From positions 310,001 through 374,000 of the forward strand of contig NZ_KK069989.1 of the NCBI RefSeq assembly GCF_000576425.1: a stretch of DNA of 64,000 nt, written 5' to 3'. The number at the start of each line of letters is the position of its first letter. The first letter of the stretch is position 1. The DNA comes from Brachybacterium phenoliresistens (GTDB lineage: Bacteria; Actinomycetota; Actinomycetes; Actinomycetales; Dermabacteraceae). Positions 16,614-25,920 of this stretch are shown piece by piece. The notes under the pieces were generated by a model that saw only the letters and a list, made by a program, of their open reading frames with translations, had not been told where the DNA came from and made no database searches. Position numbers and translations under genes: made by a program.

Positions 16614-19346
16614 ATGGCAGGTCAGCAGCTGGACAGCGCGCTCTTCGAGCAGGCGCTCGGGGCGTACGAGGGGATGATGCAGGCTCGCTCGGGGGAGACG
16701 AACCAGAGCGCGGCGCACCGCGACTGCGTCGCGCTCGTGGATCGGATGTTCCCCGGTTTCCGCACGACGTACGAGGCGCGCGAGGAGGAGCGGAAGAAGT
16801 CCGTCGAACAGATCATCATCGACCGGCGGATCCTCACCGACGATGGAGCGTTCACGCCCTGGTACGGCGGTTCCAAGGTCATGCTGGGGGAGTGGCCCGA
16901 CTACAGGCGCCGGCTGGAGAGCGGTGGTCTGCCGGCATCGGCCATCGAGTCGATCGACCAGTCGACGGAGATGATCCTCTCGCGCTGCGCGAACCCGAAG
17001 CAGCCGGGCGATCGGCGCAAGGGCCTGGTGATCGGCTACGTCCAGTCGGGGAAGACCGCGAACTTCACCGGCCTGATCGCGAAGGCGGTCGACGAGGGGT
17101 ACAGGATCATCATCGTCCTCGCCGGCATGTACACCAATCTCCGCGTGCAGACCCAGCTGCGTCTGCAGAAGGATCTCGGCATCGACACCGTCCGGGAGCG
17201 CGCAGGCATCGGCTGGACGCTCCTGACCAACGCCACGGCCGACGTCGGCAAGAGCATCCCGCCGGGGTTCCTGTCCAACACGGCGAACGTCGCCGTGCTC
17301 GTCGTCAAGAAGCACGAGATGCGACTGGCGAACGTCGCGCGCTTCCTGCGCTCGATCCCCGAGGACATCCGCAACCGCCGCGGCGTCCTGATCATCGACG
17401 ACGAGTCGGACCAGGCGACGCCCAACACTCTGGCTGCCAAGGACCTCGTGTCCACCATCAACCAGAGGATCCGCGACATCTGGGCCGCCGTCCCGACCGG
17501 GAGCTACGTGGCCTACACCGCGACGCCCTTCGCCAACGTCTTCATCGATCCGGCCGACGCGGGAGACCTGTACCCGGACGACTTCATCACGGTCCTCCCG
17601 AAGCCGGACTCCTACATGGGCTCGGAGCTCTTCTTCGACGTCCGGCAGGATGCGGACGCTGACGAGGACGAGGTCATCCATCAGCTCGCCCACGAGGTGC
17701 CCGAGCATGAGGCCGAGCTCTTCACTCCTCGCCCGAAGGACATCGACTCCTTCGATCCGCAGGTCACGCCGTCGCTGGAGGCGGCCGTGCGCTGGTTCGT
17801 CCTCGCGACGGCCATCCGCGAGCTGCGCACCGGCTCGGTGAAGCACTCCTCCATGCTGGTGCACACCTCCCAGCTCATCCGCGCCCACCAGCGGACGAAG
17901 GAGGTCGTGGCCGACCTCATCGGGGCCCTCAATTTCAACCTCGAGAATGAAGAGGACGAGTTCCGCAGCCTGTACGAGGCCGAGATCGACCGCGCGGCCT
18001 CGCTGCGGGACGGAGAGCGGGTCCCGAGCTGGACGGAGACGTGGGAGAGGGTGCACAGCGTCCTCCCGCGGGTCGTGGTCAAGATCGACAACGGGCAGTC
18101 CGACGACCGACTCGTCTACACCGATGAGCAGCCCCAGACCGTGATCGCCATCGGCGGCGGCACGCTGTCCCGAGGGCTCACCCTCGAGGGCCTCGTCGTC
18201 TCGTACTTCCTGCGCTCGAGCAACGCCTACGACACCCTCCTGCAGATGGGGCGCTGGTTCGGGTTCCGTCCCCGCTATCGCGATCTGGTCCGGGTCTGGA
18301 TGGGCCCGGGCCTGCTGGAGGACTACGCCCATCTCGCACGCGTCGAGAAGCAGCTGCGCGACGAGGTCGCCGTGATGGAGGGGGAGAACCGCACGCCGCG
18401 CGATTTCGCCGTCAAGGTACAGAGCCATCCCGGTCGCCTCGAGATCACGAGCAGCAACAAGATGACGGCGGCCCAGCTGGTCCGCGCAGGGCTGGGCGGG
18501 ACCCGGCGTCAGACGATCTACCTGGACCGCTCGCCCGGCGGCATCGCCGACGGCCAGCGCGCCGCACGCCGGCTCGTCGAGCGCGCTCTCGCGCATGGCG
18601 GTCCCGTCCTCCAGCGCAGCGAGCGCAGCGCCAAGCCGTTCCCGTCGCTCCTCATCCCGGGGCTTCCAAACGAGGACCTCGTCGCGTTTCTCCGCGACTA
18701 CTGGGTGGCGCCGTCCGACAAGTGGCTCCAGCCGGACGGCATGGCCGACTGGCTGCAGCGCCACGGCACCGACGCGAGCTGGAACCTCGTCCTGCTCTCC
18801 GGGCCCGGCGGCGGGAGATCCGGATTCGAGCTCGCCGATGGCATCCGGATCGGCACCTCGAGCCGTGCGCCTCTCAAGCCCGAATACTGGTCGTCGTCGC
18901 GGCTCGGCCAGGGGGTCCCGCAGGGCGCGGACATCGTCAACATCCGAGCCCTCATGTCGAGCGCGGACCAGATGCTCGACCTGCGGATCCTCGCCGACCA
19001 GGATCTCCTCTCGCAGGAGGACGTCGCGATCGTCGACGGCGTGGACGTGGACGATGTGCCGAGCGTGAAGACGGCGCGCTCCCTAGTGCGGCCCGAGGAG
19101 GGGATGATCCTGCTCTATGCGGTGGATCGGGATTCTCGGCCGCGAGGCGAGACCTCCACGAGGACCCGCGAGCCCATGAACGCGAGCGGAGAGCTGATCG
19201 GGCTCGGCGTCGTCTTCCCGCACGTCGAGGCGGAGGACTACGGCGAGTACTGGGCCGTCCAGCTCGCGAACCAGGTCGTGGACGATGCCACGGCGACCCA
19301 GGCTCCCGACAACGAGGGCGACTACGTCTTGGAGGACGCACGATGA
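16614..19346 (+). CDS. Z1-domain SF2 helicase-like ATPase
   Basis: The 910-residue product has P-loop motifs in SF2 order: GYVQSGKT (141-148, Walker A), LIIDDES (about 259-265, Walker B), a TATP motif III, then GGGTLSRGLTLEGL and QMGRWFGFR, which fit motifs V and VI. The C-terminal part corresponds to the Z1 domain, known from restriction-like operons. It is probably a DNA translocase that powers the nuclease next door (inference). I chose the ATG at 16614, preceded by AGGGGT, over upstream in-frame starts. The stop overlaps the next ATG (ATGA), so translation is coupled to the PD-(D/E)XK gene. Confidence 0.88.
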   Translation: MAGQQLDSALFEQALGAYEGMMQARSGETNQSAAHRDCVALVDRMFPGFRTTYEAREEERKKSVEQIIIDRRILTDDGAFTPWYGGSKVMLGEWPDYRRRLESGGLPASAIESIDQSTEMILSRCANPKQPGDRRKGLVIGYVQSGKTANFTGLIAKAVDEGYRIIIVLAGMYTNLRVQTQLRLQKDLGIDTVRERAGIGWTLLTNATADVGKSIPPGFLSNTANVAVLVVKKHEMRLANVARFLRSIPEDIRNRRGVLIIDDESDQATPNTLAAKDLVSTINQRIRDIWAAVPTGSYVAYTATPFANVFIDPADAGDLYPDDFITVLPKPDSYMGSELFFDVRQDADADEDEVIHQLAHEVPEHEAELFTPRPKDIDSFDPQVTPSLEAAVRWFVLATAIRELRTGSVKHSSMLVHTSQLIRAHQRTKEVVADLIGALNFNLENEEDEFRSLYEAEIDRAASLRDGERVPSWTETWERVHSVLPRVVVKIDNGQSDDRLVYTDEQPQTVIAIGGGTLSRGLTLEGLVVSYFLRSSNAYDTLLQMGRWFGFRPRYRDLVRVWMGPGLLEDYAHLARVEKQLRDEVAVMEGENRTPRDFAVKVQSHPGRLEITSSNKMTAAQLVRAGLGGTRRQTIYLDRSPGGIADGQRAARRLVERALAHGGPVLQRSERSAKPFPSLLIPGLPNEDLVAFLRDYWVAPSDKWLQPDGMADWLQRHGTDASWNLVLLSGPGGGRSGFELADGIRIGTSSRAPLKPEYWSSSRLGQGVPQGADIVNIRALMSSADQMLDLRILADQDLLSQEDVAIVDGVDVDDVPSVKTARSLVRPEEGMILLYAVDRDSRPRGETSTRTREPMNASGELIGLGVVFPHVEAEDYGEYWAVQLANQVVDDATATQAPDNEGDYVLEDAR

Positions 19347-20320
19347 CGCACGGCCATTCTCGGGCCGAGGAGGCGTACGAGCTCCTGCGCGGACGTCACG
19401 CAGAGCCCGGCGGGGGAGTCCGGGCCCTCATCGGACCTCCCGGCCGGCTCGAGGACGCGATCCTCGTGAAGGACCACGTGGGCATGATCCACCTGCTCGC
19501 CGCCCTCCCCGCGGGCAGGGAGATCTTCGATGTGCCGCTCGGTCATACCCTGCGTGCGACGTGGGTCGGGACGCGCAGCGCCGACGGGCACACGACGAGC
19601 CTCGACGTCGCGTGCACGGATCCGCGCCTGCGCCTCACGTTCCTCTCGCTCATCGGAGAGATGCTCGACCGCGCCGATGAGACCGGCAGGCCATGCATCG
19701 ACGAGCTGACCGGCGTGCTCGACTCCTGGCGGTCCGCGCTCGCCCGCGCGAAGCGCGAGCTGGACCGGAGCCGCGCTGTCGGACTCTTCGGCGAGCTGAC
19801 GATCCTCGAGCAGCTCGCCCGGAAGGACCAGGTGCGCGCCCTTGCAGCATGGCGAGGGCGCGAAGGGCACCGCCACGACTTCGCTCGCACGAACGCCCTG
19901 GAGGTCAAGACGTTCTCCTCGACCGGGTCCCCGTCTGTGCAGATCCATGGGCTCCTCCAACTCGACCCGCCGCCCGCAGGCGTGCTTCATCTGGTGGCGT
20001 TCCGCGTCGTGGAGACCGACTCCGGATCCTCCCTCGCGGAGCTCGTCGAGCGGATCGTCGAACAGGGAGTCTCCCGGGCCGATATCGCCGACTGCCTCGG
20101 TGAGGACGCCCCTGCCCTCGAGGGCGGGCGTGATCGGCGGTTCACGATCGAGGAGACCCGTCTGCATGAGGTAGGCGAGGATTTCCCGGGGCTGCGCGCC
20201 TCGCGGCTCGACGAGACGGCGCTGCGCGGCGTCGACGACCTGACCTATTCGCTGAACCTCGATGCCTGCCCCGGCGGCATCGATCCCCGGCAGCTCGACC
20301 GGATCCTCGAGGAGCTCTGA
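19343..20320 (+). CDS. PD-(D/E)XK nuclease-family protein (DUF4420 type)
   Basis: The 325-residue product has the DUF4420/PD-(D/E)XK layout: GLFGELTIL, then HDF with Asp179 and LEVK with Glu187 and Lys189, in the D-x(n)-ExK spacing of the nuclease fold. It is likely the DNA-cutting subunit of the system. It overlaps the Z1 gene by four bases and ends eight bases before the GHKL gene, which argues for a complex made of all three. No target-recognition domain is apparent in it, so specificity may come from another subunit. Confidence 0.85.
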   Translation: MTHGHSRAEEAYELLRGRHAEPGGGVRALIGPPGRLEDAILVKDHVGMIHLLAALPAGREIFDVPLGHTLRATWVGTRSADGHTTSLDVACTDPRLRLTFLSLIGEMLDRADETGRPCIDELTGVLDSWRSALARAKRELDRSRAVGLFGELTILEQLARKDQVRALAAWRGREGHRHDFARTNALEVKTFSSTGSPSVQIHGLLQLDPPPAGVLHLVAFRVVETDSGSSLAELVERIVEQGVSRADIADCLGEDAPALEGGRDRRFTIEETRLHEVGEDFPGLRASRLDETALRGVDDLTYSLNLDACPGGIDPRQLDRILEEL

Positions 20321-20328
20321 CATCGCAC

Positions 20329-22248
20329 GTGCCCATCACCTCACTCCAGTGGTTCCCCAAGCGGTTCTCCCCCGGAGACATGGATGCCTCCGGCGGGGAC
20401 AGGCTGCTCGGGAAGACGGAGCTCTCCCGCCTCGCGGTGCTCATCCGGGAGATGGCGCAGAACAGCTGGGACGCCCGCTTGCCGGAACGCCAGCCCGTCT
20501 TCGGCGTCTCCCTGCGCCGCACGAACTTCCGGTACCGCGACAGCCTCGCCGAGCTCATCAGGGAGGGTCGGCTCGGAGATCTCGGAGGCCTGGTGCGCAA
20601 TGCAGGGTTCCGCGTGCTCGAGATCTACGACCGCGGCACCGCCGGCCTCGACGGCCCGGCTGACCTCTCGCCCGTCGGGAAGGGCGCCTCCGCTCGGTTC
20701 CAGGACCTCATCCTGAAGTTCGGAGTCCCGCACAACAACGGGTCGACGGGCGGCACCTACGGTTTCGGGAAGACGGCGGCCTTCGCGTACAGCGGCATCG
20801 GCACGGTCGTCTACTGGACCCGATGCAGGAACTCGGAGGGCCACCTCGAGGACCGCTTCATCGTCTCCGCCTTCAGCGACTCGTACGAGGACGCCGGCGT
20901 GCAGTACACCGGCCGTCACTGGTGGGGCAGGCTCACCGAAGAGGGCGACTCGATCCTGCCCATCGTGGGCGAGGAAGCGACGGAGCTCGGCGAACGATTC
21001 TTCGAGACCGGGTTCGCGCCAGGGGAGACCGGGACGTCGATGCTGATCCTCGACCCCCTCGTCACCGACCCCGATGACATGGAGGACGCCGAGCGGGAGC
21101 CGCTGGATCGCCACCGCAGCGATGCCGGCGAGGTGGAGCGGGACTTCGCGCGCCGCGCGCGGCACGTCATCAGGGCCAATCTGTGGCCGAAGATGATCGC
21201 CGAGACACCCGCCTCCGGCGTCCCCATGGAGATACGCCTGCACGTGAATGGCGAGCCCATCGATCTGGGATCGCCGGAGGCAGCGGTGCTCGCCCACTGG
21301 GGAGCCGGGCTGAATGCGATCCGCCGCTTCCGCGCCGGCGGCCGGAATGAGTCAGCGTCCCCGACGAACGTGCCGATCACCGTTCTGGAGATCAAGCGCT
21401 ACGACAAGGTCATCGGGCACCTCGCCCTGGTCCGACGCATACCCAACCTCGAGATCATCCAGGGGCATGTCGAGGACGACGACCTGGATCCGTCCCGGAC
21501 GGACGCCCGGCTGCAGCGGATCGCGCTGATGCGCGGCCAGGCGGAGCTCGTCGTCACCACTGTGGACTGGGTGGGGCGGGAGCCGTTCGAGGGGATGGAC
21601 TGGCTGGCGGTCTACAAATCCGCCGACGAGTTCGACCAGATGTACGCCGACGCCGAGCCTCCGGCTCACGACAGCTGGGTCACCGACGGCAGCAGCAGCG
21701 AAGCGGCGAAGATCGTGCGACACACCAGGACCCGCGTGAAGCAGCTGATCACGAGGGAGCTCTACCCCGAGACGACGAACGAGGAGGCTTCTGCCCCGCG
21801 GATCGCCATGGCGACAGGGGCGCTCTCCCGTCGGCTCGGCGCGATCCTCCCCGCTGCGGCGCCGACGATGCCTGCCGTCCGAGAAGGGGGCGGCGCCGGC
21901 AGGAGACGAGCGACGACGTGCGCACGTTGGGTCGTCGAGGCCGAGCCCCCTCGTCTGATCAGCACAGACGCCGCCGGGCGCCAGAGGCAGGAGGTCGAGT
22001 TCCAACTCAGCGGCGGGACCGAGCCGGTCGGGACGGTTCGACTGAGCGTCAGTCTGCTCGGTGACGAGGGGCTCCACGAGCTGGTGCCGCCGGAGGAGCT
22101 CGACATCGAATGGGGCGAGGGCCTCGCAGGCAACGGCGCCTACGCCCACGTGCCGGCCGGTTCGACCGGCGTCGTCCGCTTCTCCGGTGCGCCTCGCCGT
22201 GCGATGCGCGTCGAGCTCACCGCAGGAGGCATCGATGGCCGTTCTTGA
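20329..22248 (+). CDS. MORC/MutL-like GHKL ATPase of a restriction-type system
   Basis: The 639-residue product has the GHKL nucleotide-binding motifs: REMAQNSWDA (Glu41, Asn45, Asp48), EIYDRG (Asp101, Gly103) and GGTYGFGKTAAF (about 141-152, with Gly145 and Gly147). An S5-like domain should follow, then a C-terminal stretch of ~130 residues rich in beta strands (VRLSVSLLGDEG; VVRFSGAPRRAM). GHKL ATPases such as MutL, gyrase B and MORC act as ATP-driven clamps, so this is probably the DNA-sensing or clamp subunit. Starts with GTG at 20329; the 3' end overlaps the next gene by 14 bases. Confidence 0.87.
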   Translation: MPITSLQWFPKRFSPGDMDASGGDRLLGKTELSRLAVLIREMAQNSWDARLPERQPVFGVSLRRTNFRYRDSLAELIREGRLGDLGGLVRNAGFRVLEIYDRGTAGLDGPADLSPVGKGASARFQDLILKFGVPHNNGSTGGTYGFGKTAAFAYSGIGTVVYWTRCRNSEGHLEDRFIVSAFSDSYEDAGVQYTGRHWWGRLTEEGDSILPIVGEEATELGERFFETGFAPGETGTSMLILDPLVTDPDDMEDAEREPLDRHRSDAGEVERDFARRARHVIRANLWPKMIAETPASGVPMEIRLHVNGEPIDLGSPEAAVLAHWGAGLNAIRRFRAGGRNESASPTNVPITVLEIKRYDKVIGHLALVRRIPNLEIIQGHVEDDDLDPSRTDARLQRIALMRGQAELVVTTVDWVGREPFEGMDWLAVYKSADEFDQMYADAEPPAHDSWVTDGSSSEAAKIVRHTRTRVKQLITRELYPETTNEEASAPRIAMATGALSRRLGAILPAAAPTMPAVREGGGAGRRRATTCARWVVEAEPPRLISTDAAGRQRQEVEFQLSGGTEPVGTVRLSVSLLGDEGLHELVPPEELDIEWGEGLAGNGAYAHVPAGSTGVVRFSGAPRRAMRVELTAGGIDGRS

Positions 22249-23140
22249 GTCGCGGCCCTTCCTCGCACCCGCGAGCCGTGCTGTCCACGCGACCATCGAG
22301 ATCATCGAGCCCGCCGGGACCTCGTTCGAGGACATCGGCGACACGTGGGAGCCGGGGCAGCGCATCGTCCTGCGCTGCCGAGCAGAGCTCGCACCAGACT
22401 TCTGGGAGCAGACTCGGATCGATCCGAGCGAACCCGTGCTCCTGGTCGGCATTGCCACCTGCCTGCCAGCCCGGGCACGTTGGCGCTCCTCGGCCCGATT
22501 CGAGCAGATCGACGGAGCATGGCGCGCCGACACCCTGGTCGAGGTGGACGGATCCGTCGTCGCGGTCGAGGTCCTGGCCGACGCATGGGTCGTCGGTCCG
22601 GGCCGGACGGGGAGCGAGGATCCGTCGCTCGCCATCCATGAAGGGGCGAAGCTCTGGCAGTTGACCAAGCCGAGCAAGCTGGAGCTGGAGAGCGACGGGG
22701 CCGCCTTCCCCACCACGGCGATATCGTTCGCTCAGACGGGGCGGCGCGATGTCCCCTGGACCGTGGAGCTGGCTCCAGAGGCGGAGCCGTTCTGGAAGAT
22801 CAGCTCCTCAGTCCGGCTCTACATCAACACGGACTCGGATCTCGCACCTGCCATCCTCGACGGCAGCGCCTCCGAGGACCTGTTCGCGCTGATGCAGTGC
22901 GACATCCACCTCGCCGTGATGCACAGCCTGGCGAAGTGGCGAGATTCCATCCCCCCGGCGCAGATGATGGCTCTCGCCGAGGAGGATGTCGAATCGCTCG
23001 CATCGTTCGGAGCCAATCTGGCCCAGAGCCTCGGTCTTCCTCTCAGCGAGTGCCTCCGCCTCGCACGGGAGGAGCCCCTGGCCCTCTCGGCCCGGTCTCG
23101 GGAGGCCCTCTCGTTCGGAAGGAGCTCGTCGGCATCGTGA
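22235..23140 (+). CDS. Unrecognised protein of the Z1/GHKL defence operon
   Basis: This is a 301-residue soluble protein that I cannot assign to a family. The first ~200 residues read as alternating beta strands (VHATIEIIEPAGTSFEDIGD; VLLVGIATCLPA), and the last ~100 as helices (FALMQCDIHLAVMHSLAKW; ASFGANLAQSLGLPLSE). It has no signal peptide, membrane span or nuclease motif. It overlaps the GHKL gene by 14 bases and the next gene by four, so it is almost certainly an obligate member of the system. Target recognition or bridging between ATPase and nuclease is a possible role (speculative). Confidence 0.75.
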   Translation: MAVLESRPFLAPASRAVHATIEIIEPAGTSFEDIGDTWEPGQRIVLRCRAELAPDFWEQTRIDPSEPVLLVGIATCLPARARWRSSARFEQIDGAWRADTLVEVDGSVVAVEVLADAWVVGPGRTGSEDPSLAIHEGAKLWQLTKPSKLELESDGAAFPTTAISFAQTGRRDVPWTVELAPEAEPFWKISSSVRLYINTDSDLAPAILDGSASEDLFALMQCDIHLAVMHSLAKWRDSIPPAQMMALAEEDVESLASFGANLAQSLGLPLSECLRLAREEPLALSARSREALSFGRSSSAS

Positions 23141-23886
23141 CTCGCATCTATCCCCAGTTCGACCGGGACGTCGCGTTCGAGGAGCTGGCTGCCCTCGAGA
23201 ACCTGCTGCGGGCAGGCATGGCACCGCGGCCGCTCGCGGACGGCATGCTCCATCCCGCTACGAAGTTCAACGGTTTCGGCGGAGTTCCGGTCGACGTGCC
23301 GCGACTGCGCGCGCTGCGCTCCGCTCTCGAGTCGGCTCTGAGCGGCGCCGGTGCACAAGGACGCGACGCCGATCGACGCTTCGATGTCGCCGTCGGCCAG
23401 GTGCTCGCGCACTGGTTCGAGGAGGATGGGCGCGGGCAGGCGTCCAATCCGGAGATCTGGCCGTATCTGACGATCTACGTGCTGCCGGACCTCGCTATCA
23501 GGCGATTCGGCCCGGACAAGTCCGGCAGGCTGCCGCGCGACAGGTACCTCTCGGGGCGCCGCAACGTCTTCTACCGGGCCTACCTGCGATCGTGGATCCT
23601 CGGTGATCTGCTCGATGACCCGGACCTGCCGCTTTACGAAGACGATCTAGTCGGACTGGTGGACCGCAATTTGTCGGCGGACCACAGGATCGCTCGGATG
23701 ATCGGGGAGCAGATCCGGTCAATTCAATCCGGCGAGGCACGTCGAGAGGGAGTGAGAGGAGGTCTTAAATCGGTGCAGTACGAGTTGCGAGTCAGTGACC
23801 TGGCCTCACTTACGGACGAATCCGCCAAACGGGTCATAGCGGAATGTTTCGACGGAGGAGTGAAAAGACAGGGCGCAACTTTCTAA
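23137..23886 (+). CDS. DUF6339-like protein, last gene of the core operon
   Basis: This 249-residue protein starts at a GTG overlapping the previous stop (GTGA). The beginning MTRIYPQF and the central YLTIYVLPDLAIRRFG and RNVFYRAYLRSWIL remind me of DUF6339, but that match is from memory and tentative. It is mostly helical and soluble. Composition changes inside the gene: up to about 23.63 kb it is GC-rich like the core, and after that clearly AT-richer, like the DUF262 gene that follows. This suggests a recombination joint in or near its 3' third. Confidence 0.65.
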   Translation: MTRIYPQFDRDVAFEELAALENLLRAGMAPRPLADGMLHPATKFNGFGGVPVDVPRLRALRSALESALSGAGAQGRDADRRFDVAVGQVLAHWFEEDGRGQASNPEIWPYLTIYVLPDLAIRRFGPDKSGRLPRDRYLSGRRNVFYRAYLRSWILGDLLDDPDLPLYEDDLVGLVDRNLSADHRIARMIGEQIRSIQSGEARREGVRGGLKSVQYELRVSDLASLTDESAKRVIAECFDGGVKRQGATF

Positions 23887-24062
23887 TCCGGCAAGTGAAA
23901 CTGTTGTTGCGGACTTCCGGGACTAGGTCTAGGTCAAATGGTTCTGGCGGCCTCCCGGACCGAGCGAGACAGACGCGGGCGTCTAACGGGAATAAATAAC
24001 CGCAAACCCGCGGCGCCAGCAAGGGCCCCCAGGGCTCTCGCAGCAATCAAGGAGTCAAGAGT

Positions 24063-25880
24063 ATGGCAGAGAAGGCAAACCAGCTCGGTGTCAAATCTAA
24101 GACAATCGAATCTGTGTACCGTGAGTTCACCGCAAGTGCCTACGGGGTCAATCGGCGGTACCAGCGCAAGCTGGTCTGGACGGTAGAAGAAAAGGAGCGA
24201 CTGATTGATTCGATTATAAATCAGTACCCTTTGCCTCAGTTCCTTGTGGCGGAGGATGTGACATCCCGCGACTATCAGTTCGAGATAATTGATGGCATGC
24301 AACGAATGAACGCAATCGTTGCGTTCATCGAAAACGAATACCCGCTGCGCGGGGAGTACTTCGACCTCGAATCGCTAGCGATAACCAAGGAGAAGAAGGA
24401 TGAAGGCACGCTTGTGCAACGCAAGCCCATCCTTTCGCGGGCGGAGAGTGTCAAGATCGCAACTTACGAAATCGCACAGTCCGTATACCGAACCGACCAC
24501 TCTTCGAGCATCGAAGAAGTCTTTAGGCGAATAAACTCGTCGGGGCAAAAGCTGTCTAGCCAGGATCTTAGGCAGGCCGGATCGACTTCTCCGATTGCGG
24601 ATATTGTACGAGAAATCGCCAGTCGAATTCGTGGGGACCACTCGACGTCCGACGTAGTCGATCTCGCAGGCATGAAGGCCCTTTCAATCGCGAGCAACAA
24701 CAACGAATACGGAATCAAGCCGGAGGAAATCTTTTGGGTTAGGCAAGCTGTCCTCAATCGTGCAAACGTGCGAACCTCTGGAGATGAACAGCTGATACTT
24801 GACATTGTCGCGGACATGCTATTTGATCCAGTTCCGAGCACCGGAACTTCCACCCGAAATGCCCTATTTGGAGTCGAGTCCTTTGATGGCAGGAGTGCGG
24901 ATGCCCGCTTCTCCGCTCTCCTGAAAGACCCTGCCTGGCACTCTGGCAAGAAACGGACCCTTGTCGACGACTTCATGCAGACTTTCGATAAGGTCCTTGA
25001 AATTGTTGCCGAGTTCGGCGAGGATTCAAGGTTCCCAAAGGTAATCGGGCAAAAGGGCAACAACCCGGTGCCTAGATACTTTGAAGTCTTCTTCGTGGCA
25101 GTTTGGCGATTGTATTCCGTTGAACGGCTCGAGCTGACGAATCCTGCGGCTGCGGCAGATCAGCTTAGGCTCCACCCCGCATTCAAATCTATGCCGGGCG
25201 GGGGAGGCGAGTGGCCGTCTGCCGACAAGGAAGCGATCATTAAGAAGCTTTGCAGAAGCCTTAAGGTGGCTTTTGATGCACCACGACTTGCTGAAAACGC
25301 ACGGCCTCGAACGAGCGTTATGTCCAATAGCGAGTTTGCATCGACAGTTTCGGAAGTGCTGCTGGAAAGTTCGGCGTACGAGATGAAGCAAGGTCTATTG
25401 AGGCTCGAGTCCGGGGCTTCGGTGATCACCTCGACGCTGTTCGACCGAATCCTTCGCACGGTTACTGCGATTTCTAATTCGTTCCCGAAGCAGGGCGGTC
25501 ATGTGTTAATTGGTGTCGCTGACAGCGATTCGGATGCCGACCGTGTTTACGAGATTTACGGCGTCAGTCCGATAATCTACCGCACGCTCCGCATCGTCGG
25601 GGTTGAAAGGGAAGCGGACGCAATGGGGGTTAGCTTCGACGAGTACTGGGATGCCGTCATTCGCAAGATCTCAATGAGCTCTAAGCTTGACTCGTCCTAT
25701 GCAAAGCGCGTCGCTAAGAGCGCTCGGGTCGCTGTTCATGAGGGTAGGAAGATGCTTGTAATTGACGCTCCGACCACGCGTGATCCGGTTGCTTTTGACG
25801 GGAAATACTTCGAGCGCATTGGTACGTCGACTGAGGAAGTCAAAGACCTCATCGCTTTCGGAAGGGGATTCGACTTGTGA
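24063..25880 (+). CDS. DUF262 protein with a C-terminal Schlafen/AlbA_2-like domain
   Basis: The 605-residue product starts with a DUF262 domain (IIDGMQRMNAIVAF, DGMQR at 77-81). Instead of the usual DUF1524 nuclease end, the last ~140 residues resemble the AlbA_2 nucleic-acid-binding domain of Schlafen-like proteins: a GGHVLIGVADSD strand at about 478-489 and the closing DAPTTRDPVAFDGKYFERIG. I infer an NTP-binding or NTP-hydrolysing module joined to a DNA/RNA-binding module, with no recognised nuclease. AT-rich compared with neighbours, with ATA, TTA and AGG codons, so acquired separately from the core. An AAGGAG site precedes the ATG. The 176 bases upstream (23887-24062) presumably carry its promoter, which I could not pin down. 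Confidence 0.82.
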   Translation: MAEKANQLGVKSKTIESVYREFTASAYGVNRRYQRKLVWTVEEKERLIDSIINQYPLPQFLVAEDVTSRDYQFEIIDGMQRMNAIVAFIENEYPLRGEYFDLESLAITKEKKDEGTLVQRKPILSRAESVKIATYEIAQSVYRTDHSSSIEEVFRRINSSGQKLSSQDLRQAGSTSPIADIVREIASRIRGDHSTSDVVDLAGMKALSIASNNNEYGIKPEEIFWVRQAVLNRANVRTSGDEQLILDIVADMLFDPVPSTGTSTRNALFGVESFDGRSADARFSALLKDPAWHSGKKRTLVDDFMQTFDKVLEIVAEFGEDSRFPKVIGQKGNNPVPRYFEVFFVAVWRLYSVERLELTNPAAAADQLRLHPAFKSMPGGGGEWPSADKEAIIKKLCRSLKVAFDAPRLAENARPRTSVMSNSEFASTVSEVLLESSAYEMKQGLLRLESGASVITSTLFDRILRTVTAISNSFPKQGGHVLIGVADSDSDADRVYEIYGVSPIIYRTLRIVGVEREADAMGVSFDEYWDAVIRKISMSSKLDSSYAKRVAKSARVAVHEGRKMLVIDAPTTRDPVAFDGKYFERIGTSTEEVKDLIAFGRGFDL

Positions 25881-25920
25881 GATCGTTGCCACTCGTGTCG
25901 AAGGATTCGCAGAACGTTGA

